Source: Bradymonas sp963697525 (GTDB lineage: Bacteria; Myxococcota_A; Bradymonadia; Bradymonadales; Bradymonadaceae). Taken from it: 64,000 nucleotides of DNA. Below the pieces are notes generated by a model. That model was not told where the DNA came from and ran no database searches. It was given only the letters and a program-made list of their open reading frames with translations. A program made the position numbers and the translations under genes. The DNA lies in contig OY969087.1 in NCBI GenBank assembly GCA_963697525.1, positions 496,001 to 560,000 on the forward strand. Direction: 5' to 3'. Below are positions 1 to 12,686 of this stretch, piece by piece; the first letter of the stretch is position 1; each line of letters starts with the position of its first letter.

Positions 1-801
1 CTCGAACTGCGGGTCGACGAGCGCAACTACGACGAGACCGACACCGACACCGCCCCGCTGCCCGCCGGGCTGCTCGAATATGCCATGATGGCCGACGAGG
101 TCGCCATCGACCGCACCGGCGAGATGGACATCGTCCAATTCGAAGACATGGTGCACACCGCCGACACCGAGAACGAGCGCGAGCCGCCGTCGATCTCCTA
201 CGACGCCACCATGCAGTTGGACGCCGCTCGGCTGCGCGCGCGCATCCAGCAAGACCGCGGCGCCGACGCCGCCAGCGACACCGGCACGACCACCCCGATG
301 GAGCGGGTGAGCACGCGCCGGCTCAACGCCGTCGACTCCAAGGAGCGCACGGCCCCGTTCGACGCGCCGTCGCCCAGCGATCGCTCCCAGCAGATGCTGG
401 CCGCGGATACCTCCTCGGATCGCAACAGCCTGTCGCAGGAGACCACCCACCCGTTTCGCAGCGACAGCGACGCCAGCAGCCAGGAATTTCCCGCCCGCCA
501 GCCGCCGTCGGTCGACGTGGTCCTGGGCGAAAGGCAGGTGGATAGCCAGGATGTGACCGTGCGTCGTATCCCCGACAGCGCGCTCGAGCAGGCCGAAGAC
601 GTGGCCATGCGCGCGCGCGCCTCCAGCCAGCACTCCAAGACGAAGCGCTCGCGCGACGACGTCAAGGCCCAGATTGACCGCATGGCCGCCGAGCAACACA
701 AGCCCAAGCTGACGCGCGCCCAGCTCGCCTTCGTGGCGCTGGGGATGCTGGTCATCCTGGGCTTGTGCGCGGCGATCGTGTGGGTGCTGCTGCACCGGTA
801 A
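1..801 (+). CDS. C-terminal part of a tail-anchored hypothetical protein
   Basis: The reading frame is open from the first base of the window, so the true start lies upstream and only about 266 residues are seen. The visible part is rich in Asp, Ser, Thr and Pro and looks disordered. It is followed by a basic stretch and one hydrophobic segment (about 20 residues) that ends four residues from the C-terminus, typical of a tail-anchored inner-membrane protein. A very similar layout (domain, acidic linker, last-residue membrane helix) occurs in the Ser/Thr kinase at 22561. This could therefore be the tail of a kinase or FHA protein, but no catalytic domain is visible. The first in-window ATG pair (85-90) is probably internal. 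It converges on the metallo-hydrolase gene with only 5 bp between stops. Confidence 0.6.
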   Translation, partial: LELRVDERNYDETDTDTAPLPAGLLEYAMMADEVAIDRTGEMDIVQFEDMVHTADTENEREPPSISYDATMQLDAARLRARIQQDRGADAASDTGTTTPMERVSTRRLNAVDSKERTAPFDAPSPSDRSQQMLAADTSSDRNSLSQETTHPFRSDSDASSQEFPARQPPSVDVVLGERQVDSQDVTVRRIPDSALEQAEDVAMRARASSQHSKTKRSRDDVKAQIDRMAAEQHKPKLTRAQLAFVALGMLVILGLCAAIVWVLLHR

Positions 802-806
802 GTGCG

Positions 807-1463
807 CTACCAATCCTGGCGCAAAAAGGGATTGAGCTGCTTTTCACGCCCGATGCTCGTGGCCGGGCCGTGGCCCGACAGCACCCGGGTGTCGTCGGGC
901 AGCTCTTTGACGCGCGCCAGGGAGGCGCGCATGGCGTCGGCGTCGCTGCCGGGAAGGTCGACCCGCCCGATGCTGCCGGCAAAGAGCACGTCTCCGCTGA
1001 GCATCACCGACTGGTCGGCGAAGTAAAACGCCACGCTGCCCGGGCTGTGGCCGGGCAACAGCAGCACCTCGGCGACCAACTCGCCGACCGCGATCGTCTG
1101 GCCGTCGGCCAGCGCCTCGTCGGGCGCCGGCAGCGGGTCGACCGGAATGCCGAACATCGCCCCCTGACGCGGGGCGTTGTCCCACAACACGCGATCATCG
1201 GGGTGCAAGTAGATCGGCGCGCCCGTCGCCTCCTTGATCTCGGGGATCGCCGCCACGTGATCGATATGGGCGTGGGTCTGCAAGATCTTGGTGATCTTCA
1301 GCTCGTGGTTGGCGCCCAGCTCGAGCAGCCCCTCGGCGTTGCCCCCGGCGTCGACGATGACGCCCTGGCGCGTGTGCGCACACCCCACCACGTACACGTT
1401 GGTCTGGATGGGCCCGACGACGATGGATTCGATGATGATGTCGGAGGGTTGGTCGCTGGTCAT
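807..1463 (-). CDS. Metallo-beta-lactamase-fold hydrolase (glyoxalase II-like)
   Basis: This 218-residue protein carries the zinc-binding signature HAHIDH early in the fold. A later GHSPGS motif and a C-terminal SGHGPAT motif match the small cytoplasmic hydroxyacylglutathione-hydrolase-like subgroup. These proteins hydrolyse thioesters or related ester substrates with two metal ions; the exact substrate cannot be told from sequence. The open frame extends upstream to 1634, but that extension is translated intergenic repeat. The ATG at 1463 is placed just before the conserved N-terminal strand, so I chose it. It stands alone, convergent with the partial gene on its left and divergent from the deoxynucleoside kinase on its right. 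Confidence 0.85.
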   Translation of the reverse strand: MTSDQPSDIIIESIVVGPIQTNVYVVGCAHTRQGVIVDAGGNAEGLLELGANHELKITKILQTHAHIDHVAAIPEIKEATGAPIYLHPDDRVLWDNAPRQGAMFGIPVDPLPAPDEALADGQTIAVGELVAEVLLLPGHSPGSVAFYFADQSVMLSGDVLFAGSIGRVDLPGSDADAMRASLARVKELPDDTRVLSGHGPATSIGREKQLNPFLRQDW

Positions 1464-1484
1464 GGTGCGTCCTTGTGCGGGATC

Positions 1485-1635
1485 GGTGGTTTGTGGGCCC
1501 GTGAAGGTAGCTCTCGGCAAACGGCGCCTCGCGCAACCCTCACCTACAGAAGCCAAGCAAACGACGCTTGGCGCGCTACGCCTTACGGCTTCGCTCGAAC
1601 GGCACAAACCACCCTTATGCGCCGAATCGACCAAG
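1485..1635 (+). repeat. ~150 bp intergenic repeat, copy 1 (inverted relative to copy 2)
   Basis: This stretch matches the reverse complement of 2549-2700 almost base for base over about 150 bp, with scattered substitutions and a few one-base gaps. Shared blocks include GGCGCCTCGCGCAACCCTC, GGCGCGCTACGCC and ATGCGCCGAATCGACCAAG. A shorter, inverted, partly degenerate piece of the same element is at about 1689-1716. It lies in the 365 bp divergent gap between the metallo-hydrolase and the deoxynucleoside kinase. I see no open frame that belongs to it. It resembles a non-autonomous element or a large REP-like unit. Confidence 0.8.
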
Positions 1636-1828
1636 GCGCCGTCGTCCCGGCGCCGCGCCGCGCGCTGTTTGCGCGGCCTGTGTAGCGGAGGGTTGGCGCA
1701 ACGCGCCTACCTTCCGGTCGCACGATTGTGCATACAATGGTTGGTTTGGTCAAAATCCCCATTGTTGATCCGCGCGCGACTCATTAACATGGCGCGCCCA
1801 CCCCGCCGACCGCCACGGGTAGTACGCG

Positions 1829-2539
1829 ATGAGCGATTTTTTCCATATCGTCGAAGTCGACCGCAGCACCGCCGCGCGCAAAGCCCAGCGCGAGGCCGAT
1901 CGCGCCCAGCGCACGACCACCGTGCCCGACAACCGTCGCTACATCGCCGTATCCGGCAATATCGGGGCGGGCAAAAGCTCCATCGTCGACTTTTTAAGCC
2001 AGCGCTTCGACATCCAGCCCTTCTTCGAGCCCAACGAGGCCAACCCCTACCTCGAGGACTTCTACGAGGAGATGCAGCGCTGGAGCTTCCACAGCCAGGT
2101 GTACTTTCTGACGGCGAAGTTCAAGCTGCACAAGCAGCTCGACGCCTCGCCCCAAAACGTCATCCAGGACCGCACCATCTGGGAAGACGCCGAGATCTTC
2201 GCCGAGAACCTGTACCAGCAGGGGCATATGAGCGAGCGGGACTACCGCACCTATCGCAACCTGTACGAGTCCATCCAGGATGAGATCCGCCCCCCGGATG
2301 TGATGATCTATCTGCGCTGCCCGGTGCGCACCGTGCGCAAGCGAATCGCCATGCGCGGCCGGGAGATGGAGCAGAATATCCCCATCGAATACCTCAAGCG
2401 CCTGCACGGGCTGTACGAGCGCTGGATCGACGCCTACGATCTGTCGCCGCTGGTGATCCTGCCCACCGACAAGCTCGACTACGTGACCAACCTGGTCGAC
2501 TGCCACGAGTTGGTCACGGCGATCGAACGGTATTTGTGA
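1829..2539 (+). CDS. Deoxynucleoside kinase (dGK/dAK/dCK family)
   Basis: This 236-residue enzyme transfers phosphate from ATP to a deoxyribonucleoside in the salvage pathway to dNTPs. Residues 43-50 form the P-loop GNIGAGKS. The family-specific DRTIWED motif follows near residue 112, and an arginine-rich lid (RTVRKRIAMRGRE) lies near residue 170. The total length matches bacterial deoxyadenosine/deoxyguanosine kinases. Residues 1-35 are an extra charged N-terminal stretch absent from most family members. The base specificity cannot be assigned from these motifs. There is no strong Shine-Dalgarno before the ATG at 1829. The gene is flanked on both sides by inverted copies of the same intergenic repeat. 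Confidence 0.9.
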   Translation: MSDFFHIVEVDRSTAARKAQREADRAQRTTTVPDNRRYIAVSGNIGAGKSSIVDFLSQRFDIQPFFEPNEANPYLEDFYEEMQRWSFHSQVYFLTAKFKLHKQLDASPQNVIQDRTIWEDAEIFAENLYQQGHMSERDYRTYRNLYESIQDEIRPPDVMIYLRCPVRTVRKRIAMRGREMEQNIPIEYLKRLHGLYERWIDAYDLSPLVILPTDKLDYVTNLVDCHELVTAIERYL

Positions 2540-2548
2540 GCGTGGGGA

Positions 2549-2700
2549 CTTGGTCGATTCGGCGCATGTTGGTGGTTTGCGTCGTTCGAGCGGAGCCGTA
2601 GGCGTAGCGCGCCAATCGTAGTTTGATTGGCCTCTATCAGTGGAGGGTTGCGCGAGGCGCCTTTTGCCGAGCGCTACCCTCACGGGCCCACAAGCCACCC
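2549..2700 (-). repeat. ~150 bp intergenic repeat, copy 2
   Basis: Read on the minus strand, this is the same element as 1485-1635. It begins 10 bp after the kinase stop codon and ends 20 bp before the stop of the membrane-protein gene at 2721. The inverted pair encloses the complete kinase gene, giving a structure of about 1.2 kb that could fold or recombine as an inverted repeat. Confidence 0.8.
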
Positions 2701-2720
2701 ATCCCCCACACCATCCCAAC

Positions 2721-3692
2721 CTACATCCAAACCAACAACAACAGCCCCCCCAACGACGCCGCCAACAGCGGCCTCTCCATGGTGGGGTCGTCGGTGGCGC
2801 GGGCCAACCAGCCAAAGAACGGCACCGCGAACAACAGCGCCGCCACCGCCGCCGTCGGCGGCTCCTGCAAAAGGGGCCAGGCCAGGCACGGGAGCGCCAC
2901 GAGCGGCCAGGCCCGGGGGACCTGTTTGACGAAGGCGACGGCCATCCACAAACCGGCGGCGAGCACGGCGAGCAGCAGAAAGTCGGGGGCGTGGTGGGCC
3001 AGCCCCTGCCAGGCGAAGCCGTGGCGCCACTCGCTTCCCGACTGCAGCGTGCGCAGGCTGACGCCGAAGCTGCCGGCAAAGTCCATGGCCACGACCACCA
3101 GCGCGCTGAAGGCGGCCGGTGGACCCAGCGTGGTCAGCCAGGGGCTGATCGCGTGCTGCTTGCCGGCCTGGTAGGTCTTCCAGCCCATCAGCGCGAGCCC
3201 CGGCCACACCAACATCGCCTCGGGTTTGAAGGTCATGGCGGCGATCAGCGCGATGATCGCCGGGATGTGGCGGCTGGCCGACAGCGCCGCCAGGGCGACG
3301 GCCACCAGGGCGATGGCGAAGGTCCAGTCGGCCGCCGGCAGCGTCCACACCATTGCCGGACACGCCGCCCACAGCCAGGTCGCCCGGTCGGCGGCCTGGG
3401 GCAGTTGGTCGCGGCGCACGAACCGGTACACGGCGATGGTGCCCGCCAGCAGCGCCAACTCGGCGAGCGCGGCCAGGGCCATCGGCCCGTAGCTGCCGAG
3501 CAGGCCGGCGGCGTGCACCAGCAGACTCCACCCGGGCGCGCCGCCGTGGAAGGCGGCCAGCGCGGGAAGCGGCGAGTGGCCCGAGGCCACCATCGCCATC
3601 CACAACAGAGCGCGGGTGACGAACCAGGCCAGCAGGGCCGTGCGATAACTGGGATGTATACGTGCGACGAGCGGATGCATGACAAGTGTCAC
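2721..3692 (-). CDS. Multi-pass integral membrane protein
   Basis: This 323-residue protein is dominated by hydrophobic helices: I see roughly nine or ten, separated by short loops. The first begins near residue 18 and the last ends at the C-terminus (LLLLVWM). The pattern of many helices and short aromatic loops resembles GT-C-type glycosyltransferases or DUF2029-like proteins, but I cannot point to a catalytic Asp motif, so function is unassigned. The start may be GTG at 3692 or ATG at 3680; there is no clear ribosome site to choose between them. It is transcribed in the same direction as the FHA-GGDEF gene, 39 bp downstream of its stop, so the two may share a transcript. Confidence 0.65.
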   Translation of the reverse strand: MTLVMHPLVARIHPSYRTALLAWFVTRALLWMAMVASGHSPLPALAAFHGGAPGWSLLVHAAGLLGSYGPMALAALAELALLAGTIAVYRFVRRDQLPQAADRATWLWAACPAMVWTLPAADWTFAIALVAVALAALSASRHIPAIIALIAAMTFKPEAMLVWPGLALMGWKTYQAGKQHAISPWLTTLGPPAAFSALVVVAMDFAGSFGVSLRTLQSGSEWRHGFAWQGLAHHAPDFLLLAVLAAGLWMAVAFVKQVPRAWPLVALPCLAWPLLQEPPTAAVAALLFAVPFFGWLARATDDPTMERPLLAASLGGLLLLVWM

Positions 3693-3731
3693 GCTATCCG
3701 CTCTCGGCCAAAACGCAAATTTTTAGGAGTT

Positions 3732-4703
<972 letters not shown>

Positions 4704-4836
4704 GGATTCCTTGACTAGCTAGCAACCTCACGCCGGAGCTCGGACCCGTCCTATGCCTGCCAGGGTCTCTAGCCTACCCGAGTCGGTCGAGCGAAGCAAC
4801 CTATAGACCATCGGCAATCGCGGGCCGATGTAGCGA

Positions 4837-5451
4837 TTATTTGGACGCGGTATCGACGAATTTGTTCACCTTGGCGAATACGACCGGATCGTCGATATGG
4901 GCGCGAAGCGCCTGCAATTGGTCGCGGCCGGCCGCGCCGCCATAGCGCCCCAGCGCGACCACCGCGGTCAGGCGAAGCTGCAGGTCGTCGGCGCCGACGA
5001 ACCGGGCCAGCTGCGCCACGCTCGCCGGGCCGCGGATGCGCGCGTAGCTCAACAGCGCGTGTTGGCGCAGCAAGGCGGCCACGCGCGGGTGGTGCTCAGC
5101 GAGCGCCCGCGGGGCGTCGACCACCCGGCGCACGAACGCGGTGGTGGCGGCGTCCGAATACAGCCCGAGCGCGTCCAAGGCGCGCAGCCGAAGCGTCGGG
5201 CGCAGGGCGGCGTCGCCGGCCAGGCGGCGCAGCTCGGCGGTGATGTGCGCCGGCGTGCCCAACGCGTCCAGTTGGGCGCGCGTCGGCCCGCCGTGGTACC
5301 CGCTCAACCAAAACACCACCTGGGAGCGAAGATGTTCCACGGCCGTATGCGCCGGCGAAGCGGCCTGCTGCGCGCGGCCCACCGACGGGCATACCACCGC
5401 CAACGAGGCGATGATCAGCGCGATGGCATTCTTAGAGCAGCTCGATCGCAT
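4837..5451 (-). CDS. Secreted HEAT-repeat-like hypothetical protein
   Basis: This 204-residue protein has an N-terminal signal peptide (hydrophobic core about residues 8-24, likely cut after VGRA). Helical Ala/Leu/Arg-rich repeats follow, reading like degenerate HEAT repeats (for example RLRALDALGLY and RLTAVVALGRYGG). Such repeats act as protein-binding scaffolds; no enzyme motif is visible. The open frame reaches 5523, but the extension is translated intergenic DNA and the signal peptide begins at the ATG at 5451. The gene stands alone, with 133 bp to the FHA-GGDEF start on its left and a REP-like repeat on its right. Confidence 0.7.
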   Translation of the reverse strand: MRSSCSKNAIALIIASLAVVCPSVGRAQQAASPAHTAVEHLRSQVVFWLSGYHGGPTRAQLDALGTPAHITAELRRLAGDAALRPTLRLRALDALGLYSDAATTAFVRRVVDAPRALAEHHPRVAALLRQHALLSYARIRGPASVAQLARFVGADDLQLRLTAVVALGRYGGAAGRDQLQALRAHIDDPVVFAKVNKFVDTASK

Positions 5452-5545
5452 GCGCGGTGGTTGGAAGTGGCGTTGCCGATGACCCAGGCAAATTACACCA
5501 TTCGCGATCGATAGAAAACCCACCTTTCGGAGCCGGCGAGGCGCT

Positions 5546-5635
5546 CCCCGGAATGACTTCCGGGGCTATTGGTGGGAAAGGCGGAAGAATTTCAGCGGTG
5601 CACGATCGCGCCGTGGTCGATGTCCGCGGCAACCA
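5546..5635 (+). repeat. REP-like palindrome with ~70 bp tail
   Basis: The hairpin CCCCGGAA-TGAC-TTCCGGGG (5546-5565) is followed by CTATTGGTGGGAAAGGC and about 55 more bases. The whole block is repeated, with substitutions, on the minus strand at about 39210-39291. Shorter members of the family are at 28597 and 48632. It fills the gap between the HEAT-like gene and the patatin gene. Confidence 0.75.
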
Positions 5636-5640
5636 AAGCC

Positions 5641-6867
5641 CTAGTCTTGGAAGAAGTCGACCAGCTCGTCGTGGTGCGCCTCGGCGTCGCGATAGCCCAT
5701 GTCGAGCAATTGGCCGGTGTAGCCGCCGTCGAACAGCAGGTAGCTCAGCAGGTCGCTCTCCTGGTAGCCGCGGTCGGCGGCCGCCCGGCAGATCGAGCCC
5801 ATCAGTCGCGAGCCCCAGAAGTCGCCGGGCACGCTGGCGGCGAAGGCGGCGGCCAGCTCCCCGAGATCTTCGCTGGGCCGCAGCAAAAGCGGCTCGACGA
5901 TATGGTATTCCTGGCCGCGGTAGGCCTTGACCACCTGGTTGAGGGCCTCGGTAAACGAGGCGTCGCCGTACAGCTCCTCGCCGTGGCGCAAGATCCCGTT
6001 GATGCGCTCGAGCACCGCCATGTCGTAGTCCAGCGGGTCGAGCAGCAGCGCGTCGAATAGCTTGCCCAGCAACATGCCCATATCCGGGTAGCGCTCGAAC
6101 ATGGGGTCGGCGGGCTCGTCGAACGGTCCCGGCTTGGGCCACACGCCCCGGCTGCGCAGCGAGATCACCAACACCCGGTTGGCATCCAGGCGCAGCGCCG
6201 GCGCCAGGGGCGTATTTTGGCGCAGCCCGCCGTCACAAAACCAGTGGTGGCCGATCTGGACCGGGGGGAACAAAAACGGGATGGACGCGCTGGCGAGGAC
6301 CTTCTCGGGGGTCAGCGGCCCGCCGATCGCCACCCGGCGCGGGTCGCGGGTCCACGGGGGCAGATCTTCATCGGCGGTCTGCACGAAGATCGTCGTCTGG
6401 CCGGTGGCGACATTGGTCGCCGACACGGTCACCGCCTCCAACAGCCCCTGGCGCAGGTTGTCGGCGATGCGCTCGAAGGGAAGCTCGCTGCGGATGAGCT
6501 GGTCGAAAAAATCGGTCTGCAGCACGCCGCCGTGGGCGATGGTGGCGCCGTCGTCGTCGGGCGCGCGGCCCGCCAGCGAGCGCACCATGCTCCAAAGGCT
6601 GGAAAAGGAGGGCTGGATGTCGCGGTCGAAGTCCAGGGTGCGCCACAGATACGACAGCCGCTGGACGCAAAACCCCGGGTCATCGAGGGTCGCCGCCACC
6701 CAGGTGGAGTTGATCGCCCCCACGCTGGTGCCGCAGATGACGTCGAAGCGCACCCGATGACCCAGGGTGTCGGGCAGCACCTCGAGGATGTAGCGAAGCA
6801 CGCCCGCCTCGTAGGCGCCGCGGGCTCCTCCTCCGGAAAGAACGATGGCACGTTTGGGCGAAGTCAT
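5641..6867 (-). CDS. Patatin-like phospholipase
   Basis: This 408-residue protein carries all marks of the patatin family of Ser-Asp dyad lipid acyl hydrolases. The oxyanion-hole loop SGGGARG is at residues 11-17, the nucleophile elbow GTSVG at 46-50 (Ser48), and DGG near 212-214 supplies the catalytic Asp212. The C-terminal 180 residues form an extra region seen in longer bacterial patatins. No signal peptide is seen, so it may act in the cytoplasm or at the inner membrane face, or be exported by another route. It lies 28 bp downstream of the BON-domain gene in the same direction, so the two probably form an operon. Confidence 0.9.
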   Translation of the reverse strand: MTSPKRAIVLSGGGARGAYEAGVLRYILEVLPDTLGHRVRFDVICGTSVGAINSTWVAATLDDPGFCVQRLSYLWRTLDFDRDIQPSFSSLWSMVRSLAGRAPDDDGATIAHGGVLQTDFFDQLIRSELPFERIADNLRQGLLEAVTVSATNVATGQTTIFVQTADEDLPPWTRDPRRVAIGGPLTPEKVLASASIPFLFPPVQIGHHWFCDGGLRQNTPLAPALRLDANRVLVISLRSRGVWPKPGPFDEPADPMFERYPDMGMLLGKLFDALLLDPLDYDMAVLERINGILRHGEELYGDASFTEALNQVVKAYRGQEYHIVEPLLLRPSEDLGELAAAFAASVPGDFWGSRLMGSICRAAADRGYQESDLLSYLLFDGGYTGQLLDMGYRDAEAHHDELVDFFQD

Positions 6868-6895
6868 CGAGGTTGGACCCCTTGGGGGCAGACGA

Positions 6896-7390
6896 TTACG
6901 GGTTGCCTACGACTTGCAACTTGTTGACCACGGAGCGCACCCCGTCGACCGAGCGCACGGCCACCTCGATGGCGTCGCGCATCAGGGGATCGTCGACGTG
7001 CCCCGCCAGGACCACGTGGCCCTGGTGGACGTGGATGTCGAGCGGGTCGACGGGCAGGTTCATCTGCTCGAGCTTGTCGGAGATGTCGACCTGGATGCGG
7101 CTGTCGGGCACCGACACCACGTCGCGCTCGTCGAACGCCCGCGCGCGCACCGCGTCCGGGGGGTCCATCACCGAGACCAGCCTCAGCGCCCCGATGGGGC
7201 CGACGTACCGGCTCGACCCGGCCGCGCGTATGGCGCGCCGATCGCGGTCCGGCCGGCGCATCCAGGCAAATAGAGCGGCGGCGCAGACCAGCGCGACCAA
7301 CACGGCCAGCGCCATCCGGCGCCGGGCGGCGGCTTGTGCGTGCGGATTCCTCACAGTCCCGATCTCGTCGACGGAAGCGGTGCTCGTCAC
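6896..7390 (-). CDS. Membrane-anchored BON-domain protein
   Basis: This 164-residue protein has a Lys/Arg-poor N-terminus, one membrane helix (about residues 26-43) and a C-terminal BON domain (about 95-160). The BON domain has the usual alternation of a short helix and a strand pair, including VVLAGHVDDP and a final VVNKLQVV strand. BON domains bind phospholipid or the envelope and often occur in stress or attachment proteins. The start is GTG at 7390 with GAGGG nine bases upstream. It precedes the patatin gene by 28 bp, which suggests a joint role at the membrane. The function is otherwise unknown. Confidence 0.8.
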   Translation of the reverse strand: MTSTASVDEIGTVRNPHAQAAARRRMALAVLVALVCAAALFAWMRRPDRDRRAIRAAGSSRYVGPIGALRLVSVMDPPDAVRARAFDERDVVSVPDSRIQVDISDKLEQMNLPVDPLDIHVHQGHVVLAGHVDDPLMRDAIEVAVRSVDGVRSVVNKLQVVGNP

Positions 7391-7596
7391 TGGTCACCCT
7401 CAACGGTACTCCAGCACCGACCACCGTGCAATCAATCGTCCCAGTGCTCAAACGCCGCCGCGGCGCCAAAAATGCCGGCCCCCCTCCACACAGGCTTTGC
7501 GCCGTCAGTATACGGGCTTTCCCAAATTGTTCGCATGTCGTAGAGTCGTTGAGGGAAATAAACGGCAAAAACAGGCGTCCGCAGGAACCTGCTTGT

Positions 7597-10290
<2,694 letters not shown>

Positions 10291-10291
10291 G

Positions 10292-11794
10292 GTGCCGCCG
10301 GATATCGGCAACGTCACCCAGTTGGGCATGCCCTCGGAGGTCGAGGAATTGCGCGCGAGCGCCGACGAGCCGGTGCGTCACTCCACCGCCGATCGCAGCG
10401 GCACGCTGACCGGGGCGCGCCCGCTTCGCGAGCAGGCGGCGTCCCAGAAGACCCCCACCGTCAAACCCGTCGGGGAGTTCGACCGCGCCTCGGGCACCGA
10501 GACCAGCCAGCGTCCGCTGAGCGAGGCCTTCGACAACGAGCCGGTGACCGGCCTGAAGATCGACGACGAGCCCTCGCCGGGCGGCCTGGAGCGCGGAGAG
10601 TCGACCGCGGCGCGCGAGGTCACCCTGGCCCAGGAGTTCCAGACCCCGATGCAGGACGAGACGGGGGAGGCGACCGCCCGGCTGGACAACGCGGCGCTGG
10701 CGGCGATGTCGGCCAGTTTCGGCGCGCCGAGCTCCGGTCGGCTCAGCCCGGGCAACTCCGATGCCTCCGATCTGCAGGTTCCCGACGTCCACGAGCCCGA
10801 CGATCACCGCGCCGCTCCGCCCGAGGGGCCCGAGGTCGTCGAGATGGAGTTCACCGAGCTGTGGGAGCGCCGCGCGGCGGCCTCGGCGCCGGGCATGGGG
10901 ATCATCAAACGGCCGCTGTCGCCGGATGCCAAGTTCCGCCAGGTCCAAGAGGTGCAGACGCCCCACCGCTGGACCTACGCGGTCGCCGTCTTTCCGCAGA
11001 CCAAGCTTTTGGCCAGTTGCGGCGGCGATCGGACCGTGGCCATCTGGGGCTTTGACGGGACCATGAAGCACCAATTCGAGGTCGGCGGCGACGGGCTCAA
11101 CGAGGTGATCTTTACCGGCGATGGGACCATCGTGTTGGCCGGGGGCGACGACAGCATCATCCACGCCTGGCTCCTCCCCCAAAAGACGTTGGGCAAGGCC
11201 GAGATCGTGCGCCACGCTCAACTGGTCGGCCACGATTCGTGGATCTCCAGCCTGGCGGTCTCCTCCAACGGCAAGGTGCTGCTCAGCGGCAGCTTCGACG
11301 GCACCGCGCGGGCCTGGCGGCTGCAGGATGGCGAGCTTGGGGCGGTGCTCGAGGGCCACCGCGGACCGGTCGGCGGGGTGGGCTATGGCGACAAGAGCCT
11401 GATGACCGTCGGCCACGACGGCACGCTGCGCGTGTGGAACGGCGTCGGCCTGCAAATCGATCAACTCGACGGCTTCGGCAAGCTGCTCAGCCTGGACTCC
11501 AGCAAGGCGGGCTACGCGTGGACCAGCGCCAGCGGCCAGGTGCTGGTCGCCGACGCCGCGGGCACGCGCGAGCTGCAGGCCCACGACGGTGAGGCCACGG
11601 CGGTGTCGATGCACAGCGACGGGGCGGTGGCCTCGGCGGGCAAAGACGGGCGCATCCACTTCTATGCCCCCGGTGAGGCCGAACCCTTCCAGAGCGTCGA
11701 TCTGGGCACCCCCATCTGGGCGCTTCGGCGCTCCGACGACTACCTGGCCGTGGGGACCGACGACGGCCGCGTCTATCTGTACAAACGGGGCTGA
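10292..11794 (+). CDS. WD40 beta-propeller protein, C-terminal part (continues 7597 gene in +1 frame)
   Basis: This is the continuation of the gene that starts at 7597, one base out of register. About 220 residues of charged linker lead into a second WD40 propeller from near 10960 to the end. Recognisable blades include LASCGGDRTVAIWGF, LLSGSFDGTARAWRL and LMTVGHDGTLRVWN. An ATG at 10262 opens this frame but its first residues overlap the linker of the other frame, so an independent start there is unlikely. I read the two parts as one gene with a single-base insertion, either in the genome or in the assembly. A bidirectional terminator follows at 11815. Confidence 0.75.
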   Translation: MPPDIGNVTQLGMPSEVEELRASADEPVRHSTADRSGTLTGARPLREQAASQKTPTVKPVGEFDRASGTETSQRPLSEAFDNEPVTGLKIDDEPSPGGLERGESTAAREVTLAQEFQTPMQDETGEATARLDNAALAAMSASFGAPSSGRLSPGNSDASDLQVPDVHEPDDHRAAPPEGPEVVEMEFTELWERRAAASAPGMGIIKRPLSPDAKFRQVQEVQTPHRWTYAVAVFPQTKLLASCGGDRTVAIWGFDGTMKHQFEVGGDGLNEVIFTGDGTIVLAGGDDSIIHAWLLPQKTLGKAEIVRHAQLVGHDSWISSLAVSSNGKVLLSGSFDGTARAWRLQDGELGAVLEGHRGPVGGVGYGDKSLMTVGHDGTLRVWNGVGLQIDQLDGFGKLLSLDSSKAGYAWTSASGQVLVADAAGTRELQAHDGEATAVSMHSDGAVASAGKDGRIHFYAPGEAEPFQSVDLGTPIWALRRSDDYLAVGTDDGRVYLYKRG

Positions 11795-11814
11795 GCGCTC
11801 GCCGTGCGAACGAC

Positions 11815-11861
11815 AAAAGCCTGCGCGAAGCTCCCTGAGGGGCTTCGCGCAGGCTTTTTGG
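11815..11861 (+). terminator. Bidirectional intrinsic terminator
   Basis: A long stem (GCCTGCGCGAAGC pairing with GCTTCGCGCAGGC) is preceded by AAAA and followed by TTTTT. It can therefore end transcripts from the WD40 gene on the plus strand and from the peroxiredoxin gene on the minus strand, which converge here. Confidence 0.9.
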
Positions 11862-11890
11862 TGTTCCTCAACCTTCCCAGCGGAACGGGA

Positions 11891-12529
11891 TCACTCGCCC
11901 GGCTCGGGCGTCAGGCGCAGGTACGGCCGGATCTCCTCGTAACCCTTGGGGAATTTGGCGTCGAGCTCTTCCTTGTCGGTGATCGACGGGGAGATGACCA
12001 CACGCTCGCCGTGCTCCCAGTTGGCCGGGGTGGCCACGCTGTAGTTGTCGGTGAGCTGCAGCGAATCGATCACGCGCACAAGCTCGTTGAAATTGCGACC
12101 GGTGGCCGGCGGATAGGTCAGCGTCAGGCGCACTTTCTTGTCGGGATCGATGATGAACACCGAGCGAACCGTCGCCTTGGGATCGGCCTGCGGGTGGAGC
12201 ATCCCGTACAGGTTGGCGACCGTGCGGTCCTCGTCGGCGATGATCGGATAGTTGACCTGGGTGTCCTGGGTCGCGTTGATGTCCTCGGTCCACTCGCGGT
12301 GGTCGCCCACCGAATCCACCGACAGCGCCAGGGGCTTGACGTTGCGCTTGGCCCACTGGTCTTTGAGCTTGGCGACAGTGCCCAGCTCGGTGGTGCACAC
12401 GGGGGTAAAGTCTGCCGGGTGCGAGAACAAGATCACCCAGGAATCCCCTGCCCACTCGTAAAAGTCGATGTCGCCGGCGGTGGTCGTCGCCTGAAAATTC
12501 GGAGCCTTCTGTCCCAGTTGCAAAGCCAT
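11891..12529 (-). CDS. 1-Cys peroxiredoxin (Prx6/AhpC-TSA family)
   Basis: This 212-residue thiol peroxidase reduces hydrogen peroxide and organic peroxides. The peroxidatic Cys45 lies in the family motif FTPVCTTE (residues 41-48). The extended C-terminal domain with RTVANLYGML and LTLTYPPATGRN is typical of the Prx6 group rather than AhpC. No resolving cysteine is visible downstream. The start at 12529 has GGAGG eight bases upstream; frames extending to 12616 read into intergenic DNA. It is a single-gene unit that ends at the shared terminator. Confidence 0.92.
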   Translation of the reverse strand: MALQLGQKAPNFQATTTAGDIDFYEWAGDSWVILFSHPADFTPVCTTELGTVAKLKDQWAKRNVKPLALSVDSVGDHREWTEDINATQDTQVNYPIIADEDRTVANLYGMLHPQADPKATVRSVFIIDPDKKVRLTLTYPPATGRNFNELVRVIDSLQLTDNYSVATPANWEHGERVVISPSITDKEELDAKFPKGYEEIRPYLRLTPEPGE

Positions 12530-12686
12530 GATTGGCCTCCGTGATGGTGTGAAGTTGGACGGCAAAGCGCGGCGCGGCGCGCAGCGCTTCCAATGCCCAG
12601 CCTCAATACCACACAATTCCTACCGTGTTAATAGGATATTGCCCATCACCTGCGAAAAGTTGTCGACGGCCGGGTCCTGGCTGCCG

